A DNA stretch of 61,588 nucleotides from an uncultured Candidatus Altimarinota bacterium (GTDB lineage: Bacteria > Patescibacteriota > Gracilibacteria > BD1-5 > UBA6164): the NCBI GenBank assembly GCA_913055215.1, contig CAJXJP010000002.1:1-61588 (forward strand), read 5' to 3'. Under the pieces are notes generated by a model. That model saw only the letters and a list, made by a program, of their open reading frames with translations. It was not told the DNA's origin and did no database searches. Below are positions 43,120 to 51,437 of the stretch, piece by piece (within the stretch, counting starts at the first letter, position 1; each line of letters starts with the position of its first letter). Both the position numbers and the translations under genes were made by a program.

Positions 43120-43188
43120 ATACTTCAACTCAAATTGAACTTAATCGTTACAGTAGGATAAAATTTATCTTTTAAGAATTGATTCAAT

Positions 43189-44037
43189 ATGCACGAAATT
43201 ATTTTGTATGGAAGTTATATAGTTTTTCCAATTATTTTTACTTGTTTTTATACAAATAAAATACCAAAATTATTAAGAATAATAGTTATTTTTCTCTGTA
43301 TTTTATTTATATGGGTTCGTTTCATAGAGCCACAAAATATATCAATTCAAAAGACTCAGATAGATTTGTGATTTGAAACAAAAATTGCGTTAATTTCAGA
43401 CCTACATATTGGAATATATAAAGATGAAAAATTTGTTGAAAAAATAGTAAATAAGGTAAACACATTGGACGTTGATACTGTTTTAATTGCATGAGATTTA
43501 ACGTATTACCCAAAAATAGAAGATTTACCGAAATTATTTGCGCCTTTATGAGAAATTAATAAACCAGTATATTGGGTTTTAGGAAATCATGATGTGGAAA
43601 AACCAGGACCTGCATTAAGAGAAGAATTAATCAAAGTATTATCTGATTTGGGTCTTCATTATTTAAATAATGAAGAAGTTCAATTTGAAGATTATAATTT
43701 ATTAGGATTATGAAGTAATTGGAATCAGGAAGATCAAGTAAATTTATTAGAAAAATATTCAGAATCAGATAATGTTATAGTTCTCGCTCACAATCCAGAT
43801 ACTACACTAAATTATACGAATAAAAATGCTGACTTAACTGTTGTTGGACACACTCATGGATGACAAATACGTATACCATTTTTGTATAAAAAAGTTATTC
43901 CAACGCATGGTGATTTTGATAAATGACTCACTCAGGAAGAAAATACATTATTATTTACAACATCAGGAATCTGAGAAACAGGATTGCCAATGAGGTTTTT
44001 AAATTTCCCTGTTATCGACATTTTAGAAATACAATAA
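43189..44037 (+). CDS. Membrane-anchored metallophosphoesterase (YkoQ/YaeI type)
   Basis: A 282-residue protein with two N-terminal membrane helices (about 5-20 and 28-45) and a calcineurin-like phosphoesterase domain. Metal-binding motifs are complete: ISDLHIG, AGDLTYY, LGNHDVE, LAHNPD and GHTHGGQIRIP. Relatives act on phospholipids such as UDP-diacylglucosamine or on other phosphoesters; the substrate here is unknown. The start at 43189 keeps both helices. Several Gly in the motifs are UGA-coded. Confidence 0.9.
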
Positions 44038-44065
44038 AAAAAGACTCTTTCGAGTCTTTTTTTTT
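44037..44065 (+). terminator. Bidirectional terminator between the phosphoesterase and the chemoreceptor
   Basis: AAAAAAGACTC, TTTC loop, GAGTCTTTTTT, between convergent genes. Confidence 0.85.
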
Positions 44066-44079
44066 ACTTGGTAGTTTTG

Positions 44080-45609
44080 CTAAAAACTATAATGTTCCGT
44101 CGATGATTTTAATTGTTCGACAATAGTTGCAGAACTGTTAATTGCATTTGGAATTTCTCTAGTTATCTGATTCAACACAAGTTCGGAACTGTCTGAAATT
44201 TGAGTTGAATTTCTCGCTATTTCCTCCGTTGCAATAGCTTGTTCATTGATCGAAGCAACAATTTCTTCGATATAACCGGAAACATCGTCAGAGATTTTTT
44301 GAGTATTTGTGAGCAAATCATTTGAACTAGAAAGAACGCCTTCCATATTTTGAAGTTGTTCATTTACTTTTTGTCCATGTGAGATGGCAAACGAAACAGT
44401 CTCTTTAATCTCCTTAAACTTATCATTGATTTCTACAGTTGAAGTCTTTGTTACTCCTGCGAGATTTCGTACTTCATCTGCAACAACAGCAAAACCACGT
44501 CCATGTTCCCCTGCTCGAGCTGCTTCAATTGCAGCATTTAAAGCTAAGAGATTCGTTTGTTCTGCGATGTTTGAAACCACTTCTAACACACTATAAACTT
44601 CATCAACCACTTTCCCAACGACGTCTAAATTTTCATTAGAAGTTTGAACTTGTACGCTCAAGTCAGAAATACTTTTAATGGCATCAGATGATAAATCAAT
44701 ACTTCTGTTTACTTCTTGAGCAAGTGATTTATTTTGACTCGACATTTCTTGAGCATTTTCAGAAACTTGCTTCGATATAGATGCAATTTCTGTTGACGCA
44801 GAAGCTACGGTCGAGATTTGAATATTTTGCTGAGAAGTCACTTCTTCTGTTTCATTGGCAACACTTCTCAGATTCTCCATATCACTTAGTAATTGCGATA
44901 AAGATTGATTCATATCTGAAGAATTATTTCTTTGAAACTCAGTAAGTTTTCGTAGAGCAAAAATCGTAACGTAGACTTCAGTAATAAAACTATTTGTTTC
45001 TAGTTTTGCTGTATAATCGCCTGTTGTTCTTTTTTCGATTACGTCCTTAATATTTCGAAGCGGTCGACAAATATATTTATAGACATTATGAAATGATATC
45101 AAAACTAATAAAGCTAGGATACTCCTCTCAATTATGCTATAAATGGTGATAAAGTTTTGTTTTTCAACGGTGTGATCTTCTTCTAAGTTCACTAAGTCAT
45201 TTGCTCTTTTTTTAAGCAAATCTGAATAGCGATCAACATCTGTATCATTGTTTGATTGTAAGCTGTTTTGAAGTGAGACAAGAATTCCTTGTAACTCGCG
45301 AACATTTGGTTGTAAGTCCTTACTTAATGGTAGGTATTTATAACCATTTTTTGAACTTCCCATCTGAAGGGCCAAAAGAGCCTGTTCAACTTCAATGAGC
45401 GGTTGTTCGTTTGATGCCCCTTTGTAATAATTTTTAGCAATTTTTTGAGAATACATTCTCAGTTTTCCCGTGGTATTTATATTATAAGCATCATCATAGA
45501 TCTGTTCATGCAAATAATACGAACCAATTTGTCCCCCAAGTAATATAACTATATAAATAAATCCTGTAATACAGAGCAATAATTTCGCTGAAATCAATTT
45601 TTTATCCAT
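44080..45609 (-). CDS. Methyl-accepting chemotaxis protein with PilJ-like sensor domain
   Basis: A 509-residue chemoreceptor. Helix 1 (about 9-32) is followed by an outer helical sensor with [19 protein letters not shown], which matches the PilJ-type N-terminal domain (type IV pili chemoreceptor). A second helix near 160-180 leads to HAMP and the signalling domain, with the tip [20 protein letters not shown] and [16 protein letters not shown]. No CheA, CheW or CheY is in the window. It has about 20 Gly and no UGA, so it may have been acquired from a standard-code bacterium. The PilJ-like sensor fits with the pilus locus at 3.6-12 kb. The ATG at 45609 is the start. Confidence 0.93.
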   Translation of the reverse strand: MDKKLISAKLLLCITGFIYIVILLGGQIGSYYLHEQIYDDAYNINTTGKLRMYSQKIAKNYYKGASNEQPLIEVEQALLALQMGSSKNGYKYLPLSKDLQPNVRELQGILVSLQNSLQSNNDTDVDRYSDLLKKRANDLVNLEEDHTVEKQNFITIYSIIERSILALLVLISFHNVYKYICRPLRNIKDVIEKRTTGDYTAKLETNSFITEVYVTIFALRKLTEFQRNNSSDMNQSLSQLLSDMENLRSVANETEEVTSQQNIQISTVASASTEIASISKQVSENAQEMSSQNKSLAQEVNRSIDLSSDAIKSISDLSVQVQTSNENLDVVGKVVDEVYSVLEVVSNIAEQTNLLALNAAIEAARAGEHGRGFAVVADEVRNLAGVTKTSTVEINDKFKEIKETVSFAISHGQKVNEQLQNMEGVLSSSNDLLTNTQKISDDVSGYIEEIVASINEQAIATEEIARNSTQISDSSELVLNQITREIPNAINSSATIVEQLKSSTEHYSF

Positions 45610-45683
45610 ATGGCTTTTTCCCCTTTTTTGCCAAATTTAACGACACAACTATATAAAAAATATTAGCTATGTCAATATTCAAT

Positions 45684-45715
45684 AAAAAAGCCATATAAAA
45701 ATATTTTATATGGCT
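45684..45715 (-). terminator. Terminator of ohrR
   Basis: AGCCATATAAAA pairs with TTTTATATGGCT; A5 on the left gives the U tract on the minus strand. Confidence 0.8.
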
Positions 45716-45719
45716 AATT

Positions 45720-46148
45720 TTATTTTTCGAATTGTTTCATAAGTTTCCAAAGATTTTTGTGTAAATCTTGTAATTCTTGCGAATTCATATCCACTGATTC
45801 GAGTAATTTTTCTGGTATTTCTTGTGCTTGTTTTTCTAAGTTTTTTCACTTATTTGTTACTAAAACTAAGACTTCTTTTTTATTTCATGATTTTTGTTTT
45901 CTTTCGATAAACCCCTTTGCTTCAAGATTTTTTATGAGCGGTGAAACTGTATTTGTTTCTAACCATAATCTGTCACAAATATCTTTAATAAGAATTTCGT
46001 CTTTTTCCCATAAAATCATCATAACTAAGTATTGAGGATAAGTGAGATCTAAGTGTTGTAAGAAAGGAGTATATCTTTTTATGATGTTACGAGAAAGTGC
46101 ATAAAAAGGAAAACAAATCTGATTTGAGAGTTTTAAAGCATCTGACAT
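45720..46148 (-). CDS. ohrR: MarR-family redox regulator, OhrR type
   Basis: A 142-residue winged-helix regulator. The N-terminal ICFPFYALSRNI places a Cys (residue 12) at the peroxide-sensing position of OhrR. LTYPQYLVMMILWE is strongly OhrR-like, and the recognition helix region is DRLWLETNTVSPLIKNLEAKGF. Two UGA-Gly codons in the C-terminal part extend it past the 87-residue fragment seen otherwise. It starts one base after the gpx stop codon, so the two are co-transcribed. It likely represses its own operon through the palindrome at 46650 and is released when Cys12 is oxidised. Confidence 0.9.
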
Positions 46149-46149
46149 G

Positions 46150-46632
46150 TTAGTCTTGAAGTAACGAGATAATATGTTTTTCTAGTTTATGTGGTTTTGT
46201 TGTTGGTGCAAATCTTTTCACTGATGTTCCATCTTTTGAAATTACAAATTTTGTAAAATTCCATTTAATCTTTTTCCCAAATAATGCAAAACTATTATCT
46301 TTTAAATACTCAAAAACCTCGTGTGTATCTTCCCCATTTACATCAACTTTTTTAAAAACTGGAAATGTTACTCCATAGTTTAATAAACATTGTTCTTTGA
46401 TTTCAGAATCTGAACCAGGTTCTTGATTCGCAAATTGGTTACATGGAAAACCAAGTACTACGAGACCTTGATCTTTATATTTTTTATACAGTTCTTCCAG
46501 TCCTTCGTATTGATATGTTAATCCACATTTACTTGCTGTGTTTGCAATGATGATTACTTTTCATTTGTATTCTTCCATAGAAACACTCTTCCCTGAAGGA
46601 AGTTCAGCTGATAGTTTATAAAAATTATTCAT
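46150..46632 (-). CDS. Glutathione peroxidase-like thiol peroxidase
   Basis: A 160-residue Gpx/BtuE-family peroxidase. Motifs: ANTASKCGLTYQYEGLE with the peroxidatic Cys, GFPCNQFANQEPGSD with the second Cys, and IKWNFTKFVI with the Trp-Asn of the active site. A Cys replaces the Sec of animal enzymes. It probably uses thioredoxin for reduction. One UGA-Gly is at residue 24. It is first in a gpx-ohrR operon driven by a promoter with an operator. Together with the Msr fusion it points to peroxide and methionine oxidation stress as a real need. Confidence 0.93.
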
Positions 46633-46649
46633 ATTATTTTTTTATTAAT

Positions 46650-46671
46650 TATATATCGTACACGATATATA
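46650..46671 (-). promoter_or_regulatory. OhrR-type operator palindrome
   Basis: A perfect inverted repeat of 10-base arms, TATATATCGT and ACGATATATA with an AC spacer. It overlaps the -10 region of the gpx-ohrR promoter, as expected for an autorepressor. Confidence 0.7.
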
Positions 46672-46695
46672 ATAAGAATATTTTGTAAAAGTCAA
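46666..46695 (-). promoter_or_regulatory. Promoter of gpx-ohrR
   Basis: On the minus strand, TTGACT (46695-46690), 18-base spacer and TATATA (46671-46666). The -10 lies within the right arm of the operator. Confidence 0.6.
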
Positions 46696-46809
46696 CAAAA
46701 ATAGATGAAAAATAATTTTAATTCTAAAATTTTACTGATTGACAAAGGAAAAAATAAATTTAATATTTGAATCTAATTTCAAACTAAATATTGGTAAAAA
46801 AGGGGAAAA

Positions 46810-46980
46810 ATGTTTGAAGGTATAGCTGTTGTCGCGTTATTAATCAATACTGCATCTATCCTGAGAATGATGAAAAATAATAGTAAATATTGGTTTGGTA
46901 TTATGTGTTTATCATCGATTACGTCGATAATTTGTATTGCTCAGATTGAGCTGCATTTATATATAGTTTCTCTGTTTTAA
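46810..46980 (+). CDS. Small two-helix membrane protein, 56 residues
   Basis: Starts MFEGIAVVALLINTAS with an AAGGGG ribosome binding site five bases before the ATG, and contains two hydrophobic segments (about 4-18 and 29-43). No in-frame UGA. It is preceded by an AT-rich region and followed by a bidirectional terminator. Nothing in the sequence shows its function; the good ribosome binding site and the terminator support it as a real gene. Confidence 0.6.
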   Translation: MFEGIAVVALLINTASILRMMKNNSKYWFGIMCLSSITSIICIAQIELHLYIVSLF

Positions 46981-47005
46981 GAGAATGCTGGTATAAATAT
47001 AAAAT

Positions 47006-47036
47006 AAAAAATCCTCCGTAACGGAGGATTTTTTTT
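47006..47036 (+). terminator. Bidirectional terminator
   Basis: AAAATCCTCCG, TAA loop, CGGAGGATTTT with long A and T runs, between the 56-residue ORF and the convergent MGMT-like gene. Confidence 0.88.
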
Positions 47037-47045
47037 GCTGTTTTT

Positions 47046-47342
47046 TTATAGAAAATATTTTTTATCAATCTTTCCGTTGATAACTTCAACTCCCTCTTCT
47101 TTGATTTTATTCACTTTTCCGTGAATTCCATCTTTTCCATTGTAGTAGCCAATTTTATTTTCAGTTTCCAAAACTTTATAACAAGGAACTTTTTCAATCT
47201 CCATATTACTTTTCACGATTTTTCCAATTTTTCTCGCGTGCACTTCAAACACAAGCCCAATTGCCGCGTATGTCGTCACTTTCCCCTTCGGGATATTTTG
47301 TATATATTCAAACACTAAAGGTCTTAATTCGTCAGTTTTCAT
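47046..47342 (-). CDS. MGMT-family DNA-binding protein with altered active site (PCYKV)
   Basis: A 98-residue single-domain protein of the O6-alkylguanine alkyltransferase fold (only the DNA-binding domain). It has GKVTTYAAIG, the Arg-finger region ARKIGKIVKSN and the active-site strand VPCYKVLE, where the usual PCHR is PCYK. The alkyl-acceptor Cys is kept and the His that activates it is changed to Tyr. It could be an alkyltransferase-like lesion binder or a weak repair enzyme. The end lies just inside a terminator. No UGA codons. Confidence 0.82.
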   Translation of the reverse strand: MKTDELRPLVFEYIQNIPKGKVTTYAAIGLVFEVHARKIGKIVKSNMEIEKVPCYKVLETENKIGYYNGKDGIHGKVNKIKEEGVEVINGKIDKKYFL

Positions 47343-47413
47343 GGATTTTGAATGGTTTTATGAGTTATATGTTGGGAGTATACTTGTGGATGTGGAAATG
47401 GGAAGAGGAAAAG

Positions 47414-47524
47414 TTAGATTCATAAATCTTTGTTACATTCTTCAATAACATAATTAGGAATTATTTCATATTTTCTAGGATTTAATTGAAATAAATAATC
47501 ATTTTCAATATGAAAAAGTCACAT
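47414..47524 (-). CDS. Possible short ORF, 36 residues
   Basis: Starts MGLFHIENDYLFQLNPRK with UGA-coded Gly2 and ends at TAA. The residue composition is protein-like, but there is no ribosome binding site, and it may be the tail of a decayed gene. Confidence 0.3.
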
Positions 47525-47625
47525 TTATATAATATATTATACTCAATTGCTACTTTTATTCCACTATTATCATTTTTTTCATTAAGTATATGAAATACTC
47601 AACCCTATAATTTACCTATTTATAG

Positions 47626-47811
47626 GAAAAAATAATAATTGAATATGTTAGAAGTAAATATGATGAAAATTAAGATAAAATAAAAAATGATTCATATAAA
47701 TATCAAGATCGATTAAAAATCATTGAAAATAAAATTGAGTGTGTTCAGAATAAAATAATTCAAATGGATAGACAACTGATACTAGTATTAAAATTACTTG
47801 AAAAGAAATAA
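47626..47811 (+). pseudogene. Interrupted coiled-coil-like gene fragment
   Basis: The frame reads IEYVRSKYDEN, then TAA (47671-47673), then a Lys/Ile/Asn-rich stretch (DKIKNDSYKYQDRLKIIEN and onwards to LKLLEKK) ending in TAA at 47809. Past it, peptide-like sequence goes on in other frames to about 48000 (e.g. IIEHLSDLLSEGRSHEELS). This is best read as a gene that has been broken by a stop and frameshifts. The parent family is not recognisable. Confidence 0.4.
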
Positions 47812-48018
47812 ATGACTTAACTTTTGAATATACAACGATCCAGAAGGGTTCAAAAAATTTTGTTTTTATATAATCGAACATCTATCAGATTTGCTTTCAG
47901 AAGGCAGAAGCCATGAGGAATTATCTACCCTATTCAAGTTTGTATTTAAGAAAACACCAACCTATAATCAGATAAATAATCAAACATTTCAATTAAACCT
48001 TATATTCGCTTTAAATAC

Positions 48019-48050
48019 AAAAAAAGAACCTCAATTAAATTGAAGTTCTT
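48019..48050 (-). terminator. Terminator after tRNA-Trp
   Basis: AAGAACCTCAATT and AATTGAAGTTCTT arms with one mismatch pair, and A7 on the left giving a U tract on the minus strand. Confidence 0.75.
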
Positions 48051-48067
48051 CTGTAAATCTTAAATGG

Positions 48068-48139
48068 CAGCCCCACTTGGAATCGAACCAAGCTCGCAGG
48101 ATTTGGAATCCTGAATTCTAACCGATGAACTATGGAGCT
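48068..48139 (-). tRNA. trnW: tRNA-Trp (anticodon CCA)
   Basis: Cloverleaf with acceptor AGCTCCA/TGGGGCT, D arm GTTC/GAAT, anticodon stem CAGGA/TCCTG with loop TTCCAAA, and T arm CTTGG/CCAAG. The discriminator is G and CCA is encoded (48065-48067). Anticodon CCA reads UGG. This fits UGA being assigned to Gly rather than Trp, since a UCA-anticodon Trp tRNA would be needed for code 4. Confidence 0.95.
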
Positions 48140-48144
48140 ATATC

Positions 48145-48182
48145 AGAAAATTCTGGTACACGGAGTATATCCAGAATTTTCT
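48145..48182 (-). terminator. Hairpin between tsf and tRNA-Trp
   Basis: AGAAAATTCTGG and CCAGAATTTTCT arms. There is no good U run, so it may be a processing site or weak terminator between the tsf mRNA and the tRNA. Confidence 0.5.
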
Positions 48183-48197
48183 AATAATCAAAACTTT

Positions 48198-48986
48198 TTA
48201 TATAGCAAATCTATTAAAAGATTGAATAGAATCTGCACCAATGAAGTCTTTAACTTTTTGATCAGGGCTAATAACGAAAGCTTGTTCTAATAAAGAAATT
48301 TCAGATTTGAATTTCCCCATTTTACCTTCGATAATGTTAACTAGAACTTGTTCTGGTTTTTGAGCCATTTTAGGATCATTTTTCATCATTTCTAATTGAA
48401 TAGCTTTTTCTTTTTCAACGATTTCTTCTGAAATGTCTGCAGGAGAAAGGTATTCAGGATTAGCAGCAGTAACGTGCATAGCAACTTGTTTTAATTTTTC
48501 TTCATCAAAACCAGCTTCTTTAGCAACAACAAGTGCAGCTAATTTACCGTTTGAATGAACATAAGAAGCAGCAGTTCCACCAGTAACAATAGTATAATCT
48601 TTAATTTGAAGGTTTTCACCCATTTCTAAAGCGTATTCTTTGTTGATAAATTCTTGAGCAGCTTCTTTAGAATCAGCACCGTTTTCTTTTAGGAATTCAG
48701 CAACTTTTTCTAACATAGCTTTGAAGTTATCAGTGTTAGCAAGGAAATCTGTTTCACAAGCAACTGAAATGATGTAAGCGTTTCCACCTTCAGTAACGAT
48801 TTTAATCCCACCTTCGAAAGTTTCTCTATCAGCTTTTTTAGCAGCTTTTGCAAGACCTTTTTTTCTAAGTTCTTCAACAGCTTTTTCTAAGTCACCATTT
48901 GATTCAGTAAGAGCTTTTTTACATTCCATCATTCCGATTCCTGTCATTTCTCTTAATTCTTTAACTTGAGCAGCAGTAATTGCCAT
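48198..48986 (-). CDS. tsf: Translation elongation factor Ts
   Basis: A 262-residue guanine nucleotide exchange factor for EF-Tu. The N-terminal UBA-like domain contains VKELREMTGIGMMECKKAL, followed by GDLEKAVEELRKKG; the core has SVACETDFLANTDNF with the conserved TDF and HVTAANPEYL. The C-terminal coiled region is short. No UGA codon. Order on the minus strand is rpsA, rpsB, small membrane protein, tsf, tRNA-Trp. Confidence 0.97.
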   Translation of the reverse strand: MAITAAQVKELREMTGIGMMECKKALTESNGDLEKAVEELRKKGLAKAAKKADRETFEGGIKIVTEGGNAYIISVACETDFLANTDNFKAMLEKVAEFLKENGADSKEAAQEFINKEYALEMGENLQIKDYTIVTGGTAASYVHSNGKLAALVVAKEAGFDEEKLKQVAMHVTAANPEYLSPADISEEIVEKEKAIQLEMMKNDPKMAQKPEQVLVNIIEGKMGKFKSEISLLEQAFVISPDQKVKDFIGADSIQSFNRFAI

Positions 48987-49015
48987 AATCTATTTTAAAT
49001 TAATTACTAAAGGGA

Positions 49016-49342
49016 TTATTTTTTTTCTACATCGTTCATACTATCTTTAATTTTTCCTTCTAAATCATCAATAAGCTCAATATCTACATTTTCACCGTTA
49101 TAAGCTTTGTATCCTAAGACACCAGCAATACCGATATAAACAAGACTGAGTAATGAAGCTAAAGGTCATGGAAGAATAAAAGAAAGCACAAAATAGAATA
49201 CAAATAATGCCCCTCCGTATTTAATATGTTTCATTAAATTTGTAGATTTGTTATCTTCTGTAAAGAAAAGAACAAAAGCTACTACAGGAATATAACATAG
49301 AGCATGTTTTAAATTTTCTGATTGAGGAGCGTTATTTGTCAT
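49016..49342 (-). CDS. Small membrane protein encoded between rpsB and tsf
   Basis: A 108-residue protein with three hydrophobic segments (about 13-27, 42-59 and 62-80) and an acidic C-terminal tail (ENVDIELIDDLEGK). The pattern is close to DUF4870/Tic20-like small membrane proteins. One UGA-Gly is in SFILPGPLASL. It lies 23 bases after rpsB and 29 bases before tsf in the same direction, so it is inside the rpsB-tsf operon. A translation-linked role cannot be assumed. Confidence 0.7.
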
Positions 49343-49365
49343 AGTATTATTTTACTTGAATAATA

Positions 49366-50142
49366 TTATTTTTCTTCAGTTGTAGTTTCAGTTTTTGGTT
49401 TTCTAACTGGAGCTTTTCTTTCTCCACTTACTTTTTTAGTTACAACTCTTTTTACAGGAGCTTTAACTTTTACACCAGCTAATTCTGAAGATAATTCAGA
49501 AGCAATAAATTCAATTGATTTAACTGAATTTGTATTAGCAGGAATACAATTGTTAACAAGAGTATCATCTCCGTTTGTATTTAATACAGCGAAAGAAGTA
49601 AGTTTTAAAGTTTTAGCTTCTTTAACAGCTTGAGCTTCGAAAATACCATCAACAACGAATACAACTTCAGGAATTGATTTCATTTCTTTTAACCCTTTAA
49701 ATGCTTTATCTAATTTTTCAAGTTCAAGCATTTTTGCAGCTTTTTCTTTTTTAGTTAAAACATCGAACGCACCACTTTCAGCATCTTTAAGAAGTTTTAA
49801 GTAAGTAGCAATTCTTTTTTTAATTGTTTTGAAGTTTGTTAATAATCCAGGAACCCATTTTTCAGTTACGTAAAAATGACCAGTTTCTTCAGCTAATTTA
49901 GTGAAAGCATCTCTAGATTGTAATTTAGTAGCAACGAATAATACTTTTTTTCCTTCAGCGTGTAGAGCTTTTAATTCAGCTTTTACTTCTGCAAGTTTTT
50001 TAGCAGTTTCTACTAAGTTAAGTACGTGAACACCGTTTACAGAACCGTAAATGTAAGATTTCATTTTAGGATTCCAGTAGTTAGTTTTGTTCCCGATGTG
50101 TAAAAGGTTTTCAAACATTGAGTTTAATACTTTTTTTTCCAT
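49366..50142 (-). CDS. rpsB: Ribosomal protein uS2
   Basis: A 258-residue 30S protein. Motifs: LLHIGNKTNYWNPKMKSYIYG, the strand LFVATK, the helix-turn region WVPGLLTNFKTIKKRI and EVVFVVDG, with a Lys/Glu/Thr-rich C-terminal extension not seen in E. coli. No UGA codon. A conserved organisation with tsf is kept, with one extra gene between them. Confidence 0.97.
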   Translation of the reverse strand: MEKKVLNSMFENLLHIGNKTNYWNPKMKSYIYGSVNGVHVLNLVETAKKLAEVKAELKALHAEGKKVLFVATKLQSRDAFTKLAEETGHFYVTEKWVPGLLTNFKTIKKRIATYLKLLKDAESGAFDVLTKKEKAAKMLELEKLDKAFKGLKEMKSIPEVVFVVDGIFEAQAVKEAKTLKLTSFAVLNTNGDDTLVNNCIPANTNSVKSIEFIASELSSELAGVKVKAPVKRVVTKKVSGERKAPVRKPKTETTTEEK

Positions 50143-50294
50143 TTGATTAGTTTATTTAGTTATATAAGCAAGATTATAATAATCTTTAAGTAAATATTTC
50201 TGTGCATTTATAGCTTCCCAAAAATATTTTTACCTAACCCTACCATCCTCTTATAAAAGAAAATGGTAATGAGATAGGATTTTTAAACTGAAAA
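50143..50294 (-). promoter_or_regulatory. rpsB leader region with inverted repeats
   Basis: Between rpsA and rpsB are two inverted repeats: TACCATCCTCTT...AAGAAAATGGTA (about 50242-50268) and AAGATTA-TAA-TAATCTT (50170-50186), the latter covering a possible TATAAT box on the minus strand. They could be an rpsA terminator and an rpsB promoter element. Confidence 0.4.
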
Positions 50295-51437
50295 TTATTT
50301 TTCTTCAGAAGTTTTTTCTTCTTTAACTGCTTCAGCTTTTTCTTCTTTAGCAGGAGCTTCTTGTAAAGCTTTTAAAGAAAGACCAATTCTTTTTTTGTTA
50401 GGTTCAAAGTTAATGATTTTAGCAGTAACTTCTTCTCCAACTTTAACATGATCTCTGATATCTTTTACAACACCGTGAGAGATTTCTGATAAGTGAATAA
50501 GCCCTTGAATACCTCCTTCAAGATCCATAAACGCACCAAATTTAGAAATTCTAGAAATTGGAGCAGAGATTGAATCACCAAGTTTACATTTTTTAGCAAG
50601 AACATCCCATGGATTTTCTTTAAGTCTTTTGATTGAAAGAGAAATTTTATCAGAATCAAGACCGATAACTTTAACTTTAACTTTCATACCAACTTTTGCG
50701 AATTTTGATGGATCGTTAACATGTCCCCAATCGATTTCAGAAACGTGAACTAGACCTTCAAGACCTTCAAAAGTAACGAAAAGACCGTAAGATAGAATAC
50801 CAGAAACAACACCTTCTACAATGTCTCCTTCTTTAAGACTTTTTAGAGCTTTTTCTCTATTTTCTTCTATTGCAGCTTTTTCAGAGAAGATGATTTTTTT
50901 ACCAGCTTCATCAACATTAATAACTCTAACTTGGAATTCTTTTCCAACTAGACCTTCTAGATGTTCAAGAATTTTTTCAGCATCAGCACCTTCTACTCTA
51001 GGGTAGTGAAGTGGAGTTAATTGAGAAACAGGAATAAACCCTTTTAGACCATCGATATCAACAAGAAGACCCCCTTTGTTTGCTTCAGTTGGTCTAACAG
51101 TAATGATTTCAGATGATTCATTGTATCTAGCAAGATTTGAAAGATTTTTAATTTGATTTGCTCTTTTAAGAGAAAGAATTAAAAGACCTCTTTCAACAGA
51201 GTCACCAAGAACCATAACATCAATTGGTTGTCCAGCTTCTAGAGCGTTAAGATCAACAGTGTTCCCAACTTCTTTTGAAACTACTAAACCAGTAAATTGA
51301 TTGTTAACGTTAACAAGAATATTTTTTTTCTCTACTTTAACGATAGTTCCAGAAATAACCTCACCTTCTTTTGGATATTTAATTTCAGGTGATTGTTCGA
51401 ATAACTCTTGAAACAGAGTTAAATCAGTATTAGCCAT
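50295..51437 (-). CDS. rpsA: Ribosomal protein bS1
   Basis: A 380-residue RNA-binding protein with four S1 domains: about 24-92 (EGEVISGTIVKVEKKNILV), 105-190 (GLLVDIDGLKGFIPVSQL), 205-275 (GDIVEGVVSGILSYGLFVTF; GLVHVSEIDWG) and 288-358 (GDSISAPISRISKFGAFMDL; GLIHLSEISHG). The tail is Glu/Lys-rich. Four domains instead of six is usual outside proteobacteria. No UGA codon. Confidence 0.95.
   Translation of the reverse strand: MANTDLTLFQELFEQSPEIKYPKEGEVISGTIVKVEKKNILVNVNNQFTGLVVSKEVGNTVDLNALEAGQPIDVMVLGDSVERGLLILSLKRANQIKNLSNLARYNESSEIITVRPTEANKGGLLVDIDGLKGFIPVSQLTPLHYPRVEGADAEKILEHLEGLVGKEFQVRVINVDEAGKKIIFSEKAAIEENREKALKSLKEGDIVEGVVSGILSYGLFVTFEGLEGLVHVSEIDWGHVNDPSKFAKVGMKVKVKVIGLDSDKISLSIKRLKENPWDVLAKKCKLGDSISAPISRISKFGAFMDLEGGIQGLIHLSEISHGVVKDIRDHVKVGEEVTAKIINFEPNKKRIGLSLKALQEAPAKEEKAEAVKEEKTSEEK

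Larger units (their letters stand above)
47343..48010. other. Region without intact genes (decayed coding DNA)
   Basis: About 670 bases with only short ORFs. It contains a 36-residue minus-strand ORF at 47414-47524, a plus-strand coiled-coil-like fragment interrupted by TAA, and an out-of-frame peptide further right. The mix of protein-like stretches in different frames separated by stops suggests an old pseudogene. I see no RNA gene or repeat in it. Confidence 0.5.

Noticed and set aside
44384-44639. Short plus-strand ORFs opposite the chemoreceptor
   Set aside because: Antisense shadows of the conserved MCP tip.
47811-48130. A plus-strand frame that stays open under code 25 from the decayed region through the terminator and the tRNA-Trp antisense
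   Set aside because: It crosses a terminator and the complement of a tRNA, so the right part cannot be coding; at most the left part is a gene remnant.
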